Origin: Microvirga sp. ACRRW
GTDB lineage: Bacteria > Pseudomonadota > Alphaproteobacteria > Rhizobiales > Beijerinckiaceae
Reading direction: 5' to 3'
Length of the DNA stretch: 56,377 nt
NCBI RefSeq assembly: GCF_022346925.1
Contig: NZ_JAKRNJ010000010.1
Span: 1 to 56,377 of the forward strand
In this document: positions 33,730 through 43,793 of the stretch, in pieces
Numbering within the stretch: position 1 is the first letter of the stretch
Layout: each line of letters opens with the position of its first letter
Program-made: the position numbers and the translations under genes
Notes under the pieces: model-generated
Told to the model about the DNA's origin: nothing
Seen by the model: only the letters and a program-made list of their open reading frames with translations
Databases searched by the model: none

Positions 33730-34992
33730 ATGCGCCGGGTTGTTGTTACGGGTCTTGGCATGGTCACGCCGCTGGGCAACGGGGTCGATGCCACGTGGTC
33801 CCGCCTCATCGAGGGCCGGAGCGGCGCCAAGAAGATCACCGACTTCCAAGTCGACGATCTTGCCTGCCAGATCGCCTGCCAGATCCCCACCGGCGACGGC
33901 TCCAACGGCACCTTCAACGCCGACGAGTGGATGGAGCCGAAGGAACAGCGCAAGGTCGATCCCTTCATCGTCTACGCCATGGCGGCTTCCACCCAGGCCC
34001 TGCGCGATGCTGGCTGGGCCCCGAAGACCTATGAAGAGCAATGCGCCACAGGCGTGCTCATCGGCTCCGGCATCGGCGGCATCGGCGGCATCTATGAAGC
34101 TTCTGCTACCCTGATCGAGCGCGGCCCCCGCCGCATCTCGCCCTTCTTCATTCCCGGCCGCCTCATCAACCTCGCGGGCGGCTATGTTTCCATCGAGCAC
34201 GGCCTGAAGGGCCCGAACCACGCGGTGGTGACGGCCTGCTCCACCGGTTCCCACGCCATTGGCGACGCAGCTCGCCTGATCGCTCTCGGCGATGCGGACG
34301 TCATGGTGGCCGGCGGCACGGAATCTCCGGTCAATCGCCTCTCCATCGCAGGCTTCGCTGCCTGCCGCGCTCTCTCCACCGGCTACAACGACACGCCCGA
34401 GAAGGCCTCGCGTCCCTACGACAAGGACCGTGACGGTTTCGTCATGGGCGAGGGCGCAGGCGTCGTCGTGCTGGAAGAGTACGAGCACGCCAAGGCGCGC
34501 GGCGCCAAGATCTACGGCGAGGTCATCGGCTATGGCCTCTCGGGCGATGCCTATCACATCACTTCGCCCTCCGAGGATGGCGACGGCGCCTATCGCTGCA
34601 TGGCCGCTGCCCTGAAGCGCGCGGGCATCCCGGTTTCCGAGATCGACTACGTCAATGCCCACGGCACCTCGACTCCGCTCGGCGACGAGCTGGAGCTGAA
34701 GGCCGTCGAGCGCATCGTCGGCAATTCGGCGGGCAAGCTCTCCATGTCGTCCACCAAGTCGGCCGTCGGCCATCTGCTGGGCGCGGCCGGTGCGGTCGAG
34801 GCGATCTTCTCGCTGCTCGCCATGCGCGACGGCATCATTCCGCCGACGATCAACCTCGACAATCCGTCGGTCGAGACCGCCATCGACCTCGTGCCGAAGG
34901 TGGCCAAGCGCAAGGAAGTCAACGTGGCCCTGTCGAACTCCTTCGGGTTCGGCGGCACCAACGCCTCGCTGATCTTCCGCCGCGTGGCCTGA
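33730..34992 (+). CDS. fabF: 3-oxoacyl-[ACP] synthase II
   Basis: Elongating condensing enzyme of 420 residues. The catalytic Cys170 is in VVTACSTGSHA, and the two active-site histidines are in NAHGTSTPLGD and AVGHLLGAAGAVEA. C-terminal NSFGFGGTNASLIFR is the family's glycine-rich loop. It extends acyl-ACP using malonyl-ACP supplied by FabD and AcpP from the same cluster. mltG follows about 100 nt downstream. Confidence 0.97.
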   Translation: MRRVVVTGLGMVTPLGNGVDATWSRLIEGRSGAKKITDFQVDDLACQIACQIPTGDGSNGTFNADEWMEPKEQRKVDPFIVYAMAASTQALRDAGWAPKTYEEQCATGVLIGSGIGGIGGIYEASATLIERGPRRISPFFIPGRLINLAGGYVSIEHGLKGPNHAVVTACSTGSHAIGDAARLIALGDADVMVAGGTESPVNRLSIAGFAACRALSTGYNDTPEKASRPYDKDRDGFVMGEGAGVVVLEEYEHAKARGAKIYGEVIGYGLSGDAYHITSPSEDGDGAYRCMAAALKRAGIPVSEIDYVNAHGTSTPLGDELELKAVERIVGNSAGKLSMSSTKSAVGHLLGAAGAVEAIFSLLAMRDGIIPPTINLDNPSVETAIDLVPKVAKRKEVNVALSNSFGFGGTNASLIFRRVA

Positions 34993-35089
34993 GGATAAGC
35001 GTACCTCCGTTACGGCTTTTCGCCATAATCCCCGTTAGGGTGTCGGTAGAGTCGGGGAACGACCCGGCCGGCACCAGAAAAGCATCGTG

Positions 35090-36502
35090 ATGTTTGGACG
35101 TAAAAAGAAAAACACCCTGATTTCTGAGCACGAGGCCGAGGCCCACGGCCAGGAGCAGCCGCGCCTTGCGCCCCGCTCGCCGAGCGAGGCGCTGAAGCCC
35201 TCGCTCGCTCCGCCGCCTCCGCCGCGCCTGCGCCGCCGTCGCGGCGGTATGCTCTCGGTCATGAGCGGTGCGCTGACACTGATCGTGGCCTTGGCGCTCG
35301 CCGGGATCTTCGGCTTCACGATGCTGGAGCACGAAGTCACCGCCAAGGGCCCGCTGCAGAGCGACAAGGTCGTGCTGATTCCACGCAATACCGGCACGAG
35401 TGAGATCGCAGGCATCCTCAAGGACGAGGGCGTCATCAACCAGCCGTTCCTGTTCGAGACCTATGCGCTCATCAACCGCCAGCGCGGTCAGCTGAAAGCG
35501 GGCGAGTTCCAGTTCAAGGCAGGCACGAGCATCGAGGAAGCCATCGATACCCTCGTGCAAGGCAAGGCGATCCTTCACTCCGTCACCGTTCCCGAAGGAC
35601 TGACGAGCGATCAGATCGTCGCGCGCCTCTACGAGAATGAGATTCTCTCCGGCGACGTCGCAGAGACGCCGCGCGAGGGAACCCTGCTCCCCGATACCTA
35701 CAAGTTCGAGCGCGGCACTACGCGCCAGCAGATCATCAATTCCATGCAGGCGGCCCAGCGTCAGGCGCTCAACCAGATCTGGCAGCGCCGTTCGTCGGAA
35801 CTGCCGATCAAGTCGCCGCAGGAACTTCTGATCCTCGCTTCCATCGTGGAGAAGGAAACGGGCCGCGCGGACGAGCGCACCCGCGTGGCGGGCGTGTTCA
35901 TCAACCGTTTGATGAAGCGCATGAAGCTCCAGTCGGATCCGACTATCGTGTACGGTCTGGTCGGCGGCAAAGGTACGCTCGGGCGCGGAATCCTGCGCAC
36001 TGAGATCGAGACCGCAACGCCTTACAACACTTATGTGATCGAGGGCCTGCCGCCGGGCCCCATCGCTAATCCGGGACGTGCTGCGCTCGAAGCGGTCGCC
36101 AACCCCTCGCGCACGAAGGATCTCTACTTCGTCGCCGACGGTTCGGGCGGCCACGCCTTCGCGGAGTCTTACGAGCAGCACCAGCGCAACGTTTCCCGCT
36201 GGCGCCAGATCGAGAAGACGAAAGCGACGTCCGATGGCGACAATGTCGATCGCGTCGTCGATCCGGATGCTTCCGGCCAGCCTGCAACGCCCGGTCGTTC
36301 CGGTGCCGTGGACGATGGCCTGTCCGAGTTGCGCGGCACGGCCAATGCCCTGCCGGCCGCCGGCGCGCGGACCGCAGGCGCAAACACCGGAAGGCGTCCC
36401 CGTGGCTTCGATGCCAGCGAGGGCACGGAGAAGGACCCGCTCAAGAACAAGACGTTCGATCTGACCAATCCGAAGAACGTTCCGGATTTGAAGCAGCCTT
36501 GA
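35090..36502 (+). CDS. mltG: Endolytic transglycosylase MltG
   Basis: Inner-membrane enzyme of about 470 residues that cuts nascent glycan strands and limits their length. A basic, Pro/Arg-rich cytoplasmic N-terminus (about 1-52) precedes one membrane anchor (about 55-77), a LysM-like region, and the YceG/MltG catalytic domain with the essential Glu in LLILASIVEKETGR. 'NRLMKRMKLQSDPTIVYG' and 'PYNTYVIEGLPPGPI' are also family signatures. The C-terminal ~110 residues are low-complexity and probably disordered. A GTG directly before this ATG could also start translation. Confidence 0.96.
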   Translation: MFGRKKKNTLISEHEAEAHGQEQPRLAPRSPSEALKPSLAPPPPPRLRRRRGGMLSVMSGALTLIVALALAGIFGFTMLEHEVTAKGPLQSDKVVLIPRNTGTSEIAGILKDEGVINQPFLFETYALINRQRGQLKAGEFQFKAGTSIEEAIDTLVQGKAILHSVTVPEGLTSDQIVARLYENEILSGDVAETPREGTLLPDTYKFERGTTRQQIINSMQAAQRQALNQIWQRRSSELPIKSPQELLILASIVEKETGRADERTRVAGVFINRLMKRMKLQSDPTIVYGLVGGKGTLGRGILRTEIETATPYNTYVIEGLPPGPIANPGRAALEAVANPSRTKDLYFVADGSGGHAFAESYEQHQRNVSRWRQIEKTKATSDGDNVDRVVDPDASGQPATPGRSGAVDDGLSELRGTANALPAAGARTAGANTGRRPRGFDASEGTEKDPLKNKTFDLTNPKNVPDLKQP

Positions 36503-36552
36503 TCGTTCGAGACAGAGTTCTTGTATTCGACTTCGAGATCGGCGCGCATTCT

Positions 36553-36662
36553 AGCATCGGACCCAAAAGTGGAATGCACTTTTGGGATCAAGCCGATGCT
36601 CTTCTTTTAACGAGCGCATCGTTATTGCGGAAAACCGGATCCACTTTTCCGCACGATGCGCT
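36553..36662. repeat. Composite palindromic element between mltG and yicC
   Basis: Two consecutive large hairpins. First: outer arms AGCATCGG (36553-36560) and CCGATGCT (36593-36600), inner arms CCCAAAAGTG (36562-36571) and CACTTTTGGG (36577-36586). Second: outer arms AGCGCATCGT (36613-36622) and ACGATGCGCT (36653-36662), inner arms GCGGAAAA (36627-36634) and TTTTCCGC (36645-36652) around a GGATCC-containing loop. The 'CCGGATCCACTTTTCCGC' core resembles an intergenic repeat I recall from many Rhizobiales genomes. No gene fits here. It may mark the 3' end of mltG mRNA. Confidence 0.75.
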
Positions 36663-36708
36663 ATGGTCGCGCCGATTTTGTTTTTAGATGACGCCTGAGG
36701 TTCAGTGC

Positions 36709-37596
36709 ATGTCGATTGCAAGCATGACCGGCTTTGCCCGCGAGGCCGGTGTGACCGGTGCCTATCAATGGGCTTGGGAGATCAAGACCGTCAACGGACG
36801 CGGACTCGAGGTGCGCGTGAGAACGCCGTCCGGCCTCGACGCTATCGGGGAAGAGGCGCGCGGCCATATCCTCAAGGCGCTCACGCGAGGGCAGGGGCAG
36901 CTCAACCTCTCGATTTCCAAGGCCTCCTCGACACCGAAGCTGCGCGTCAATCAGGACGTGCTGCAATCGCTCCTCTCCGCTATCGGCACCTTGAGCCTGC
37001 CGGACAACGTGAAGCCCGCCTCCCTCGACGGGCTTCTCTCCGTTCGCGGTGTCGTGGAGCTTGACGAGGATGCGGTCGATCCCGGCCAGGACGAGACCTT
37101 GGCCGCGGCGCTCAAGGCCGGTATCGCCAAGCTGATCGAGGCTTTGAAGGCGACGCGGGTGAAAGAGGGCCAGGCACTCTCCGTCGTCCTGAACCAGCAG
37201 CTCGATACGATTGCGGCGCTTGTGAGCGAAGCCGAAGCCTGCCCCGCCCGTCAGCCGGAAGCCATTCGCGCCCGTCTCGAAGCGCAGATCGCAGAGCTTC
37301 TCGAGGGCAAGGCGTCCCTCGATCCGGCCCGTCTCCATCAGGAGGCCGTGCTCATTGCAGCCCGCGCCGACATCCGTGAAGAGATCGACCGTCTGCGTGC
37401 CCATGTGGATGCCGCGCGCGGTCTTCTGCAGGAAGGCGGCAGCGTCGGACGCCGCCTCGATTTCCTGGCGCAGGAATTCGGCCGCGAGGCCAATACCCTG
37501 TGCGCAAAGGCCAATGATGTGGCTCTCTCGCGGATCGGCCTTGAATTGAAGGCCGTTATCGAGCAATTCCGCGAGCAGGTTCAGAATGTGGAGTGA
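36709..37596 (+). CDS. YicC family endoribonuclease-like protein
   Basis: Protein of 295 residues from ATG 36709 ([12 protein letters not shown], the invariant family N-terminus). The YicC N-terminal domain is followed by the DUF1732 C-terminal domain ([21 protein letters not shown] and [24 protein letters not shown]). YicC proteins have been linked to RNA decay and stationary-phase survival. GAGG is 9 nt before this ATG; an ATG at 36688 is in frame but less likely. It overlaps the start of gmk, and the yicC-gmk pairing is widely conserved. Confidence 0.94.
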   Translation: MSIASMTGFAREAGVTGAYQWAWEIKTVNGRGLEVRVRTPSGLDAIGEEARGHILKALTRGQGQLNLSISKASSTPKLRVNQDVLQSLLSAIGTLSLPDNVKPASLDGLLSVRGVVELDEDAVDPGQDETLAAALKAGIAKLIEALKATRVKEGQALSVVLNQQLDTIAALVSEAEACPARQPEAIRARLEAQIAELLEGKASLDPARLHQEAVLIAARADIREEIDRLRAHVDAARGLLQEGGSVGRRLDFLAQEFGREANTLCAKANDVALSRIGLELKAVIEQFREQVQNVE

Positions 37597-38251
37597 TGCG
37601 GTGAGCCAAGATTCGAAAACTCTGGTCGGCCGTCGCGGCCTCATCCTCATCCTGTCCTCGCCCTCCGGCGCCGGAAAGACCACGCTCACCCGCAGCCTCG
37701 TGGAAGAGCGGGCCGGCGCGCTCTCCATCTCCGTCACCACGCGCCCCAAGCGGCCGTCCGAGATCGAGGGCAAGCACTATCACTTCATCGACGTGGAAGA
37801 GTTCAAGGCGATGCGTGATCGCGACGAACTCCTGGAATGGGCCGAAGTGCACGGCAATTTCTACGGCACGCCGCGCAAGCCCGTCGAGAAGACGCTGGCC
37901 TCGGGCCAGGACATGGTCTTCGACATCGATTATCAGGGCACCCGTCAGGTGCGGCAGAAGCTGCCCGACGACGTAGTGACCGTGTTCATTCTGCCTCCGA
38001 GCTTCAAGGAGCTGAAGGCGCGCTTGGAGCGCCGCGCGGAGGATGCTCCCGAAGTCATCGCCAAGCGTCTCGCCAATGCGCGCGTCGAGATGGAGCGCTG
38101 GGTCGAGTACGACTACGTGATCGTCAACGAGGATCTGGGTGACTCGTTCGAGAAGCTCAAGGCGATCCAGTCGGCGGAGCGCCTCAAGCGCGACCGCCTC
38201 GTGGGCCTGCAGGAATTCGTCGACGGCCTGCTCGCGGAGAAGCTGGACTGA
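37586..38251 (+). CDS. gmk: Guanylate kinase
   Basis: Enzyme of about 216-221 residues that phosphorylates GMP to GDP. The P-loop [10 protein letters not shown], the GMP-binding '[19 protein letters not shown]' and '[14 protein letters not shown]', and the lid [17 protein letters not shown] are present. Two starts are possible: ATG 37586, overlapping yicC by 11 nt, or GTG 37601, which has GGAG 7 nt upstream and begins [13 protein letters not shown]. The second agrees better with ribosome-binding logic. It converges on rsmA with only 3 nt between stop codons. Confidence 0.96.
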   Translation: MWSDAVSQDSKTLVGRRGLILILSSPSGAGKTTLTRSLVEERAGALSISVTTRPKRPSEIEGKHYHFIDVEEFKAMRDRDELLEWAEVHGNFYGTPRKPVEKTLASGQDMVFDIDYQGTRQVRQKLPDDVVTVFILPPSFKELKARLERRAEDAPEVIAKRLANARVEMERWVEYDYVIVNEDLGDSFEKLKAIQSAERLKRDRLVGLQEFVDGLLAEKLD

Positions 38252-38254
38252 CTT

Positions 38255-39112
38255 TTAGTTTTTCCCGCGCATCGCATCGAACGCATTGGCGAGCGCCACA
38301 TAGCCCTCCACGGGTACGTTCTCGGCACGGGTCGTTTCTTCCAAACCTGCAGCGGTGATAATGGCCGCAGGATCCGGCGTGATCGCCTTCAGGCTCTGGC
38401 GCAGCATCTTGCGGCGCTGGCCGAAGGCGGCGCGGGTGACCGCTTCCAGCGCGCCGATGCGGCACGGCAAGGGCGATGCTTTCGGCGTCAGATGCACGAT
38501 GCTCGATGTGATCTTCGGCGGTGGCACGAAAGCGGAGGGCGGCACGTCGAAGAGGATGCGCGCATCCGTGCGCCAGCCGCAAAGCACGCCGAGCCGCCCG
38601 TAATCCTTCGGGTCGTCTTCTGTCGCCACGATGCGCTCGGCCACTTCGCGTTGGAACATGAGAGTGAGCGAGGACCACCAGGGCGGCCATGCCTCGGTCG
38701 TCAGCCAGCCGGTCAACAGCGCCGTTCCCACATTGTAGGGAAGGTTCGCGATGATGCGCACCGTGCCTTCGCCCACCATGGGGCGCGGGTCGAATTGCAG
38801 CGCATCCGCTTCGATCACTTCCAAGCGCCCCGGATAATGATCGGCGATCTCGGCAAGCGCAGGCAGGCAGCGACTGTCGCGCTCGATGGCGATCAGCTTT
38901 TTCGCGCCTGCCGCCAGGATGGCGCGGGTGAGACCGCCGGGGCCCGGGCCGACCTCGATCACGGTGGCATCTTCCAGCGGGCCCGCAGAACGGGCGATGC
39001 GGCTCGTGAGGTTGAGGTCGAACAGGAAGTTCTGGCCGAGCGACTTTTTGGCCATCAGACCGTGGGTGCGGACGACTTCACGCAGAGGGGGGAGGTTGTC
39101 GATCTGGCTCAT
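38255..39112 (-). CDS. rsmA: 16S rRNA (adenine1518/1519-N6)-dimethyltransferase
   Basis: KsgA-type methyltransferase of 285 residues that dimethylates two adenines in the 3' hairpin of 16S rRNA late in 30S assembly. Motifs: [11 protein letters not shown] (substrate-binding N-terminus), [16 protein letters not shown] (SAM motif I), AIERD (SAM acidic loop), and [14 protein letters not shown] with the catalytic NLPY. It overlaps the end of pdxA by 4 nt and is the last gene of the leftward lpt operon. Confidence 0.97.
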   Translation of the reverse strand: MSQIDNLPPLREVVRTHGLMAKKSLGQNFLFDLNLTSRIARSAGPLEDATVIEVGPGPGGLTRAILAAGAKKLIAIERDSRCLPALAEIADHYPGRLEVIEADALQFDPRPMVGEGTVRIIANLPYNVGTALLTGWLTTEAWPPWWSSLTLMFQREVAERIVATEDDPKDYGRLGVLCGWRTDARILFDVPPSAFVPPPKITSSIVHLTPKASPLPCRIGALEAVTRAAFGQRRKMLRQSLKAITPDPAAIITAAGLEETTRAENVPVEGYVALANAFDAMRGKN

Positions 39113-40125
39113 GGCGATTTCGTCCCCGAGCCGAGGTGTGCGGCGAGCTTAATGGCGGCGATCAGGCTGTCGGGGCGTGCGATCCCTTTGCCCGCGATGT
39201 CGAAGGCTGTGCCGTGATCCGGAGAAGTGCGTACGAAGGGCAGGCCGAGCGTGACGTTCACTCCCTCATCGAACGCGATGGTCTTGATCGGGATGAGAGC
39301 CTGGTCGTGATACATGGCAAGCGCCGCATCATAGCCCTTGCGGGCCCGGGCATGGAACATGGTGTCTGCCGGAAGCGGGCCGGAGACGGCGATGCCGTCG
39401 GCCCGCAGCGCGGCAACCGCTGGCGCGATGATAGCCTGATCCTCAGAGCCCATGGAGCCGTTCTCGCCCGCATGGGGGTTGAGGCCTGCGATGGCGAGGC
39501 GGGGATTCTCGATACCGAAGCGATCCTTCAGCTCCCGGGCCACGATCCGGCCTGTGAGCACGATCAGGTCCGTGGTCAGGGCCGAAGGCACGGTTGCGAG
39601 CGGGATGTGGACGGTCACCGGCACGACGGCAAGTTCCTCGCTCCAGAGCATCATCACCGGATGATAGGTGTTCCCGTCCTCGGCGGCGAGGGCAGCCAGG
39701 AACTCCGTGTGCCCGGGATGCCGGAAACCCGCATCGTAGAGCACGTGCTTGGCAATCGGGTTGGTGACGACGGCGCTGGCCGCGCCCTTCCGCACAAGGC
39801 TCACCGCCGTCTCGATGGACTCGATCACGGATGCCGCAGAGGCCGCGTCCGGTTTTCCGGCTTGTGCAGAAACGCTTGCCTTCAAGGGAAGGACGGGCAG
39901 GGCGTTGAGGAAGGTCGAAGTGACCTGTGATAATTCCACGGAGGCAATCGGCACGGCCCAGCCCAGAGCCTTCGCCACTAGCTCCAGATGAGCAGGGTCG
40001 GCCAGGACCGCGAAAGGCGGCAGCTTCTTCTTGTCCCGCTGGAGCCAGGCTTGGAGGGTTAGTTCCGGACCTATGCCCGCAGGATCGCCTTGAGTGAGCA
40101 GGAGAGGGCGCTCAAGCCCGGCCAC
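39109..40125 (-). CDS. pdxA: 4-hydroxythreonine-4-phosphate dehydrogenase
   Basis: Enzyme of 338 residues in pyridoxal-phosphate synthesis. Metal-ligand histidines occur in [11 protein letters not shown] and [12 protein letters not shown], and '[10 protein letters not shown]' is a PdxA signature. '[13 protein letters not shown]' near the N-terminus is also diagnostic. The GTG start at 40125 overlaps the lptD stop (TAGTG), so translation is directly coupled. In many proteobacteria surA lies between lptD and pdxA; here nothing does. Confidence 0.96.
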   Translation of the reverse strand: MAGLERPLLLTQGDPAGIGPELTLQAWLQRDKKKLPPFAVLADPAHLELVAKALGWAVPIASVELSQVTSTFLNALPVLPLKASVSAQAGKPDAASAASVIESIETAVSLVRKGAASAVVTNPIAKHVLYDAGFRHPGHTEFLAALAAEDGNTYHPVMMLWSEELAVVPVTVHIPLATVPSALTTDLIVLTGRIVARELKDRFGIENPRLAIAGLNPHAGENGSMGSEDQAIIAPAVAALRADGIAVSGPLPADTMFHARARKGYDAALAMYHDQALIPIKTIAFDEGVNVTLGLPFVRTSPDHGTAFDIAGKGIARPDSLIAAIKLAAHLGSGTKSP

Positions 40126-42665
40126 TAGTTCGCGACGCCTTCTTCGGAGGAATCGTCCCCGTCGATGCGCTGGCTGATCGTTGCCTCACCCAGGGTCCGC
40201 AGCTCGAGGCTGAGCATGACGGTGTGATTGCTGTTCTTCTCACCTGAGCTCGTGGTCACGGAGCGCGGGGTCATGATGTACCTAACCGACAGGGTGGTGC
40301 ATTCGTCCACATATCCTACACCCAGCGACATGGAGCTGACATAGGCTCTGTCTACATCGGGGGCGATTGCATTCGGGTTCGTGGCTAGCTGCAGGTTGTA
40401 GTTGTCGCGAGCCAGCAGATAGCGGTCGAGGTCCAGCAGCAGCGATCCCGAAATGGACCAGTTCGGGGTTATGCTCCAAGTCGCGGAACCGAGCAGGCCC
40501 TCGCGGCGGCGCGGGAAGCCGATCTCCGGCTGTGCGCCATAGCGCGCATAGGTCAGCGAGGTCGATATCGGCAGATAAGGATTGAAGTTCGCGCGAACGC
40601 CCGCCTCGATCCTGTTGACGCCGAAATCATCCTGATCGAACCGCGCGCGGCTCACGAAGGAGAAGTTCCGGTTCGGAGCGATCTGGATGCGGCCCACATA
40701 ATCCGACGCACGGGAATCCAAGCCGGACTCGAGGCCGACATTGGCGAGATCGGGCTGGCGGAACGAGTTGCGTCCGGCGACCTGATAGGACTGCCCGAAG
40801 ATCGCGCTGGCGGAGAAGTCGTCGGCGCCCATCACCGTATACTGGATGCCGAGATTGGCGCGAACGCCTCCTTCCGCACGGTCGTAACCGGAGAACTTGT
40901 CCCAATCGAACAGGGACGTATCGTCGAAGACGAGGCTCTGCGCATCCTCGTTGGGAAGATTGCCGATCTTGGTCTCGTTCGGGCGAGCGATGATCTGCGC
41001 GATCGGCTCGATGACTTGGCGTCCCGAGGTGCCGAGGTTGGCTACGAAAGGATAGCGATACTCGACGCCCACGGCCGGCATGGCGCGGAAGAGATAATCG
41101 TCGTCGTCGGAGAGATAGTTGGTCAGTTCGGCGTTCTGGTAGCCGTTGAAATCCGGCGAGATCCAGAAATTGTCGGCGCGGACATAAGCGAAAGGCGTCC
41201 AGACCTGGCCGATGGGATCGATGAACTCACGACGCCAGGAAGCGTTGATCGAGGCGCGGGACAGGGATCCGCTTGTGCCGCGAACAAGGCATTCTTCCGG
41301 GTCGAAGATCCTGCAGGTCTGGTAGATGCTGTATCTTCCCTCGTTCGCGACCGTCAGCGGCTCGAACTGAGCCGCCTCACGCGAGAGGCTCGTCACATTG
41401 ACGTTGATGCCGAACTCGCCGCCGAGAACCGACGGGGTGATGCGCTTGTCGTAATCGACGACCGGATGAACGACGGGCTGCTGCTTCTGCCAGTCCTGCG
41501 TGGACAGGCCTTGGAAGTAATAGCCGCGCATATCGAAGAACGAACGGTCGCCCTGGCCCTGCAGGTAAAGGGTCGAGACCGATTCCTTCAGATAGATCGA
41601 CTGAAGGCTCTCGCTGCGGATGCGGTAGTTTTCCAGGAACCACTTGTCCGAAACGAGGGCAATATCCCAGCCCCATTTCCAGCGCTCGTTGATGTTGAAC
41701 TGGCCTGCGGTTTCCAGCGAGCCGCGGAAATCGCGGTCGCCCGGGCCGCGTGGGCTCGGCAGGAAGGCATCCTTGTCCTGCTGGTCGATCCCTGCAACGC
41801 GGATGTTGTAAGCGCCCGTCTCGAGCCGGTGACGCCATTCGGCCTGCCCGAGAACGCCCTGGCGCGTCAGGAAAGTCGGAGCGAGCGTCAGGTCGTAATT
41901 CGGGGCGATGGCCCAGAAGAACGGAAGCGAGGCGCCGACGCCGAGCGTGTTCGAGATCACGTATCGGGGCGCGAGGAAGCCGGTCTTGCGCTTAACGGTC
42001 GGGTCCGGCGTCCAGAAATAGGGGAGATAGGCAACGGGCAGGCCGAGGATCTCGAGGGTCGCGTCCTCGTAATAGATCGTCTGCTCGCTGTTGTTGTGAA
42101 TGATCTTGGCGGCCTTGACCTGCCACAGAGGCGGGCGCTCCGGGTTGTCCTTACAGGGCTCGCAGGCCGTGTAGGTGCCGCTCTGGAACGTAGTCGTCTC
42201 GCCTGCGGCGCGCTCGGCGCGGGGCGAGGAGAAGCGGGTCGTGACGGGACGGCCGTTGTCGACCGTCGTCTGAACCACCCGCAGGGAATCGATGAAGCCG
42301 TTCTTGAAGTCGTCCGTCAGCTCGAACCGGTCGCCCGTGACCACGGCGCCGCTGGCATCGGTGAGGCGGGCATTGCCCTGGGCATAGACGCGGCCGGTGT
42401 TCCGGTCATAGGTGACCCGGTCGGCCTGAAGCGTCCGGCCCTGATAGTTCATCTGGACGTCGCCGGAGGCGGCAATCGTGTTCCGGTCGTTGTCGTAGAT
42501 GATTTCCTTGGCGTCGACGAGGAGCCGGTCGCCTTTCGGATTGGCTTGCAGGCGAGCGCCGAGGCTCTCGTTAAGAGATTGGGCAGACGCAGGCATTGAC
42601 CCAACGGCACAAAGAAGCGCCGTTGCGACCGCAGACGTTGCGATCGTTGCCTTAAGCCGCTGCAT
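40125..42665 (-). CDS. lptD: LPS-assembly protein LptD
   Basis: Outer-membrane barrel of about 846 residues that inserts lipopolysaccharide into the outer leaflet with LptE. A signal peptide ends near SMPASAQ. The N-terminal OstA/jellyroll domain ([21 protein letters not shown]...[20 protein letters not shown]) receives LPS from LptA. The rest is barrel strands ending in '[13 protein letters not shown]'. Cysteine pairs (YTACEPC in the periplasmic part; TCRIF/EECLV and DECTT in the barrel) could form the disulfides needed for maturation. ATG 42665 is used: AAGGAG lies 5-6 nt upstream. It follows lptG by 40 nt. Confidence 0.95.
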   Translation of the reverse strand: MQRLKATIATSAVATALLCAVGSMPASAQSLNESLGARLQANPKGDRLLVDAKEIIYDNDRNTIAASGDVQMNYQGRTLQADRVTYDRNTGRVYAQGNARLTDASGAVVTGDRFELTDDFKNGFIDSLRVVQTTVDNGRPVTTRFSSPRAERAAGETTTFQSGTYTACEPCKDNPERPPLWQVKAAKIIHNNSEQTIYYEDATLEILGLPVAYLPYFWTPDPTVKRKTGFLAPRYVISNTLGVGASLPFFWAIAPNYDLTLAPTFLTRQGVLGQAEWRHRLETGAYNIRVAGIDQQDKDAFLPSPRGPGDRDFRGSLETAGQFNINERWKWGWDIALVSDKWFLENYRIRSESLQSIYLKESVSTLYLQGQGDRSFFDMRGYYFQGLSTQDWQKQQPVVHPVVDYDKRITPSVLGGEFGINVNVTSLSREAAQFEPLTVANEGRYSIYQTCRIFDPEECLVRGTSGSLSRASINASWRREFIDPIGQVWTPFAYVRADNFWISPDFNGYQNAELTNYLSDDDDYLFRAMPAVGVEYRYPFVANLGTSGRQVIEPIAQIIARPNETKIGNLPNEDAQSLVFDDTSLFDWDKFSGYDRAEGGVRANLGIQYTVMGADDFSASAIFGQSYQVAGRNSFRQPDLANVGLESGLDSRASDYVGRIQIAPNRNFSFVSRARFDQDDFGVNRIEAGVRANFNPYLPISTSLTYARYGAQPEIGFPRRREGLLGSATWSITPNWSISGSLLLDLDRYLLARDNYNLQLATNPNAIAPDVDRAYVSSMSLGVGYVDECTTLSVRYIMTPRSVTTSSGEKNSNHTVMLSLELRTLGEATISQRIDGDDSSEEGVAN

Positions 42666-42705
42666 CCCCACTCCTTAACACACGCCTTTTATATGAGGAC
42701 GGGGA

Positions 42706-43791
42706 TCAGCCATCCTCTTGGTATAATAACGCCAGGGTTCCTAATAGACTGCCTACTACAGCAGGGAACCAGGCTGCAACAGCCGAGCTGATGATTCCCG
42801 AAGCACCAAGCTCCGCCATAAGCTCAGTGGCGACATAAAGCATGAACCCGGCGGCAACGCCACCCAGAACCATCATCGCTACACCGCCAAATCGAAAGAA
42901 TCTTAACGACACCGATGCGGCCACGAAAACCATGGCGATGAAGAGGAGGGGGCGGGCCAAAAGGATGTCGTAATGGAGCCTGTAGGCGGTCGTGTTGATG
43001 GCCGCTCGGTCCATGCGGGCGATGGTCTCACGCAGGTCCCAGAACGGCACGGAATCGGGCGCAATGAAGCTCTGCCTCAGCTGGGAGGGCTGAAGATGGG
43101 AGGCGATCAGATAGCGCTCGTGAGATTCGGGCTCTTCTGTTGCCGAAAGGACACGGGCATTCTTCAGCTCCCAGAAGCCTTCATGGAGGGTGGCCTCCCG
43201 GGCTTCGATTCGGTGTGTGAAGGCGCCTTCCAGGTCGAAGGTATAGACCGTCACGCCGACCAGGGTCGCGGCGTCGGTGCGCGACCCGTCGGCCCGGAAG
43301 ATCGCGTGCCCGTCCTGGCTCTTCTGCCGCAGCCAGATGACTTTCCCCGAGGTTTGGGTCGTGCGGGAGAAAATGCTGGTTTCCAGCTCCGCGGCCTGCT
43401 GCTTCAGGCTCGCCGAGACCGGGTTGTAGACCGTCACCGATCCGACGCCGATGAGCAGGGCCACGAGGAAACCCGGCTGCAGGAACTGCCAGGCGGAGAT
43501 GCCGGCGGCCCGGGCTACCACGAGTTCCAGCTTACGGCTGAGCTGCAGGAGGGCGGCCATGCTGCCGAACAGCACGGCGAAGGGCATGACCTGCTCGGCG
43601 ATGGCGGGGGTACGGAACAGGGCGAGCTGGGCGACGAGCCCCGCCGTTGCATTCTCGGCATCGCCCGCGCGGCGCATCAGCTCAACGAAGTCGAGGGTAT
43701 AGACGAGGGCAAACACCGTGGCGAAGACGATGAAGATCGTCTTGATGAACTGGCGCGCGAAATAGAAGCCGAGCGTACGTCCGATCAGCAT
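42706..43791 (-). CDS. lptG: LPS export permease LptG
   Basis: Inner-membrane permease of 361 residues from ATG 43791. It has the YjgP/YjgQ-family layout: N-terminal membrane helices (LGFYFARQFIKTIFIVFATVFALVY, and the segment with QVMPFAVLFGSMAALLQLSRKLELVVARAAGIS), a periplasmic beta-jellyroll (about 120-250), and C-terminal helices. It pairs with LptF and the LptB ATPase to extract LPS from the inner membrane. It starts 2 nt after the lptF stop. The frame continues far upstream, but that part lies inside lptF in another frame and is not coding. Confidence 0.95.
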   Translation of the reverse strand: MLIGRTLGFYFARQFIKTIFIVFATVFALVYTLDFVELMRRAGDAENATAGLVAQLALFRTPAIAEQVMPFAVLFGSMAALLQLSRKLELVVARAAGISAWQFLQPGFLVALLIGVGSVTVYNPVSASLKQQAAELETSIFSRTTQTSGKVIWLRQKSQDGHAIFRADGSRTDAATLVGVTVYTFDLEGAFTHRIEAREATLHEGFWELKNARVLSATEEPESHERYLIASHLQPSQLRQSFIAPDSVPFWDLRETIARMDRAAINTTAYRLHYDILLARPLLFIAMVFVAASVSLRFFRFGGVAMMVLGGVAAGFMLYVATELMAELGASGIISSAVAAWFPAVVGSLLGTLALLYQEDG

Positions 43792-43793
43792 GC

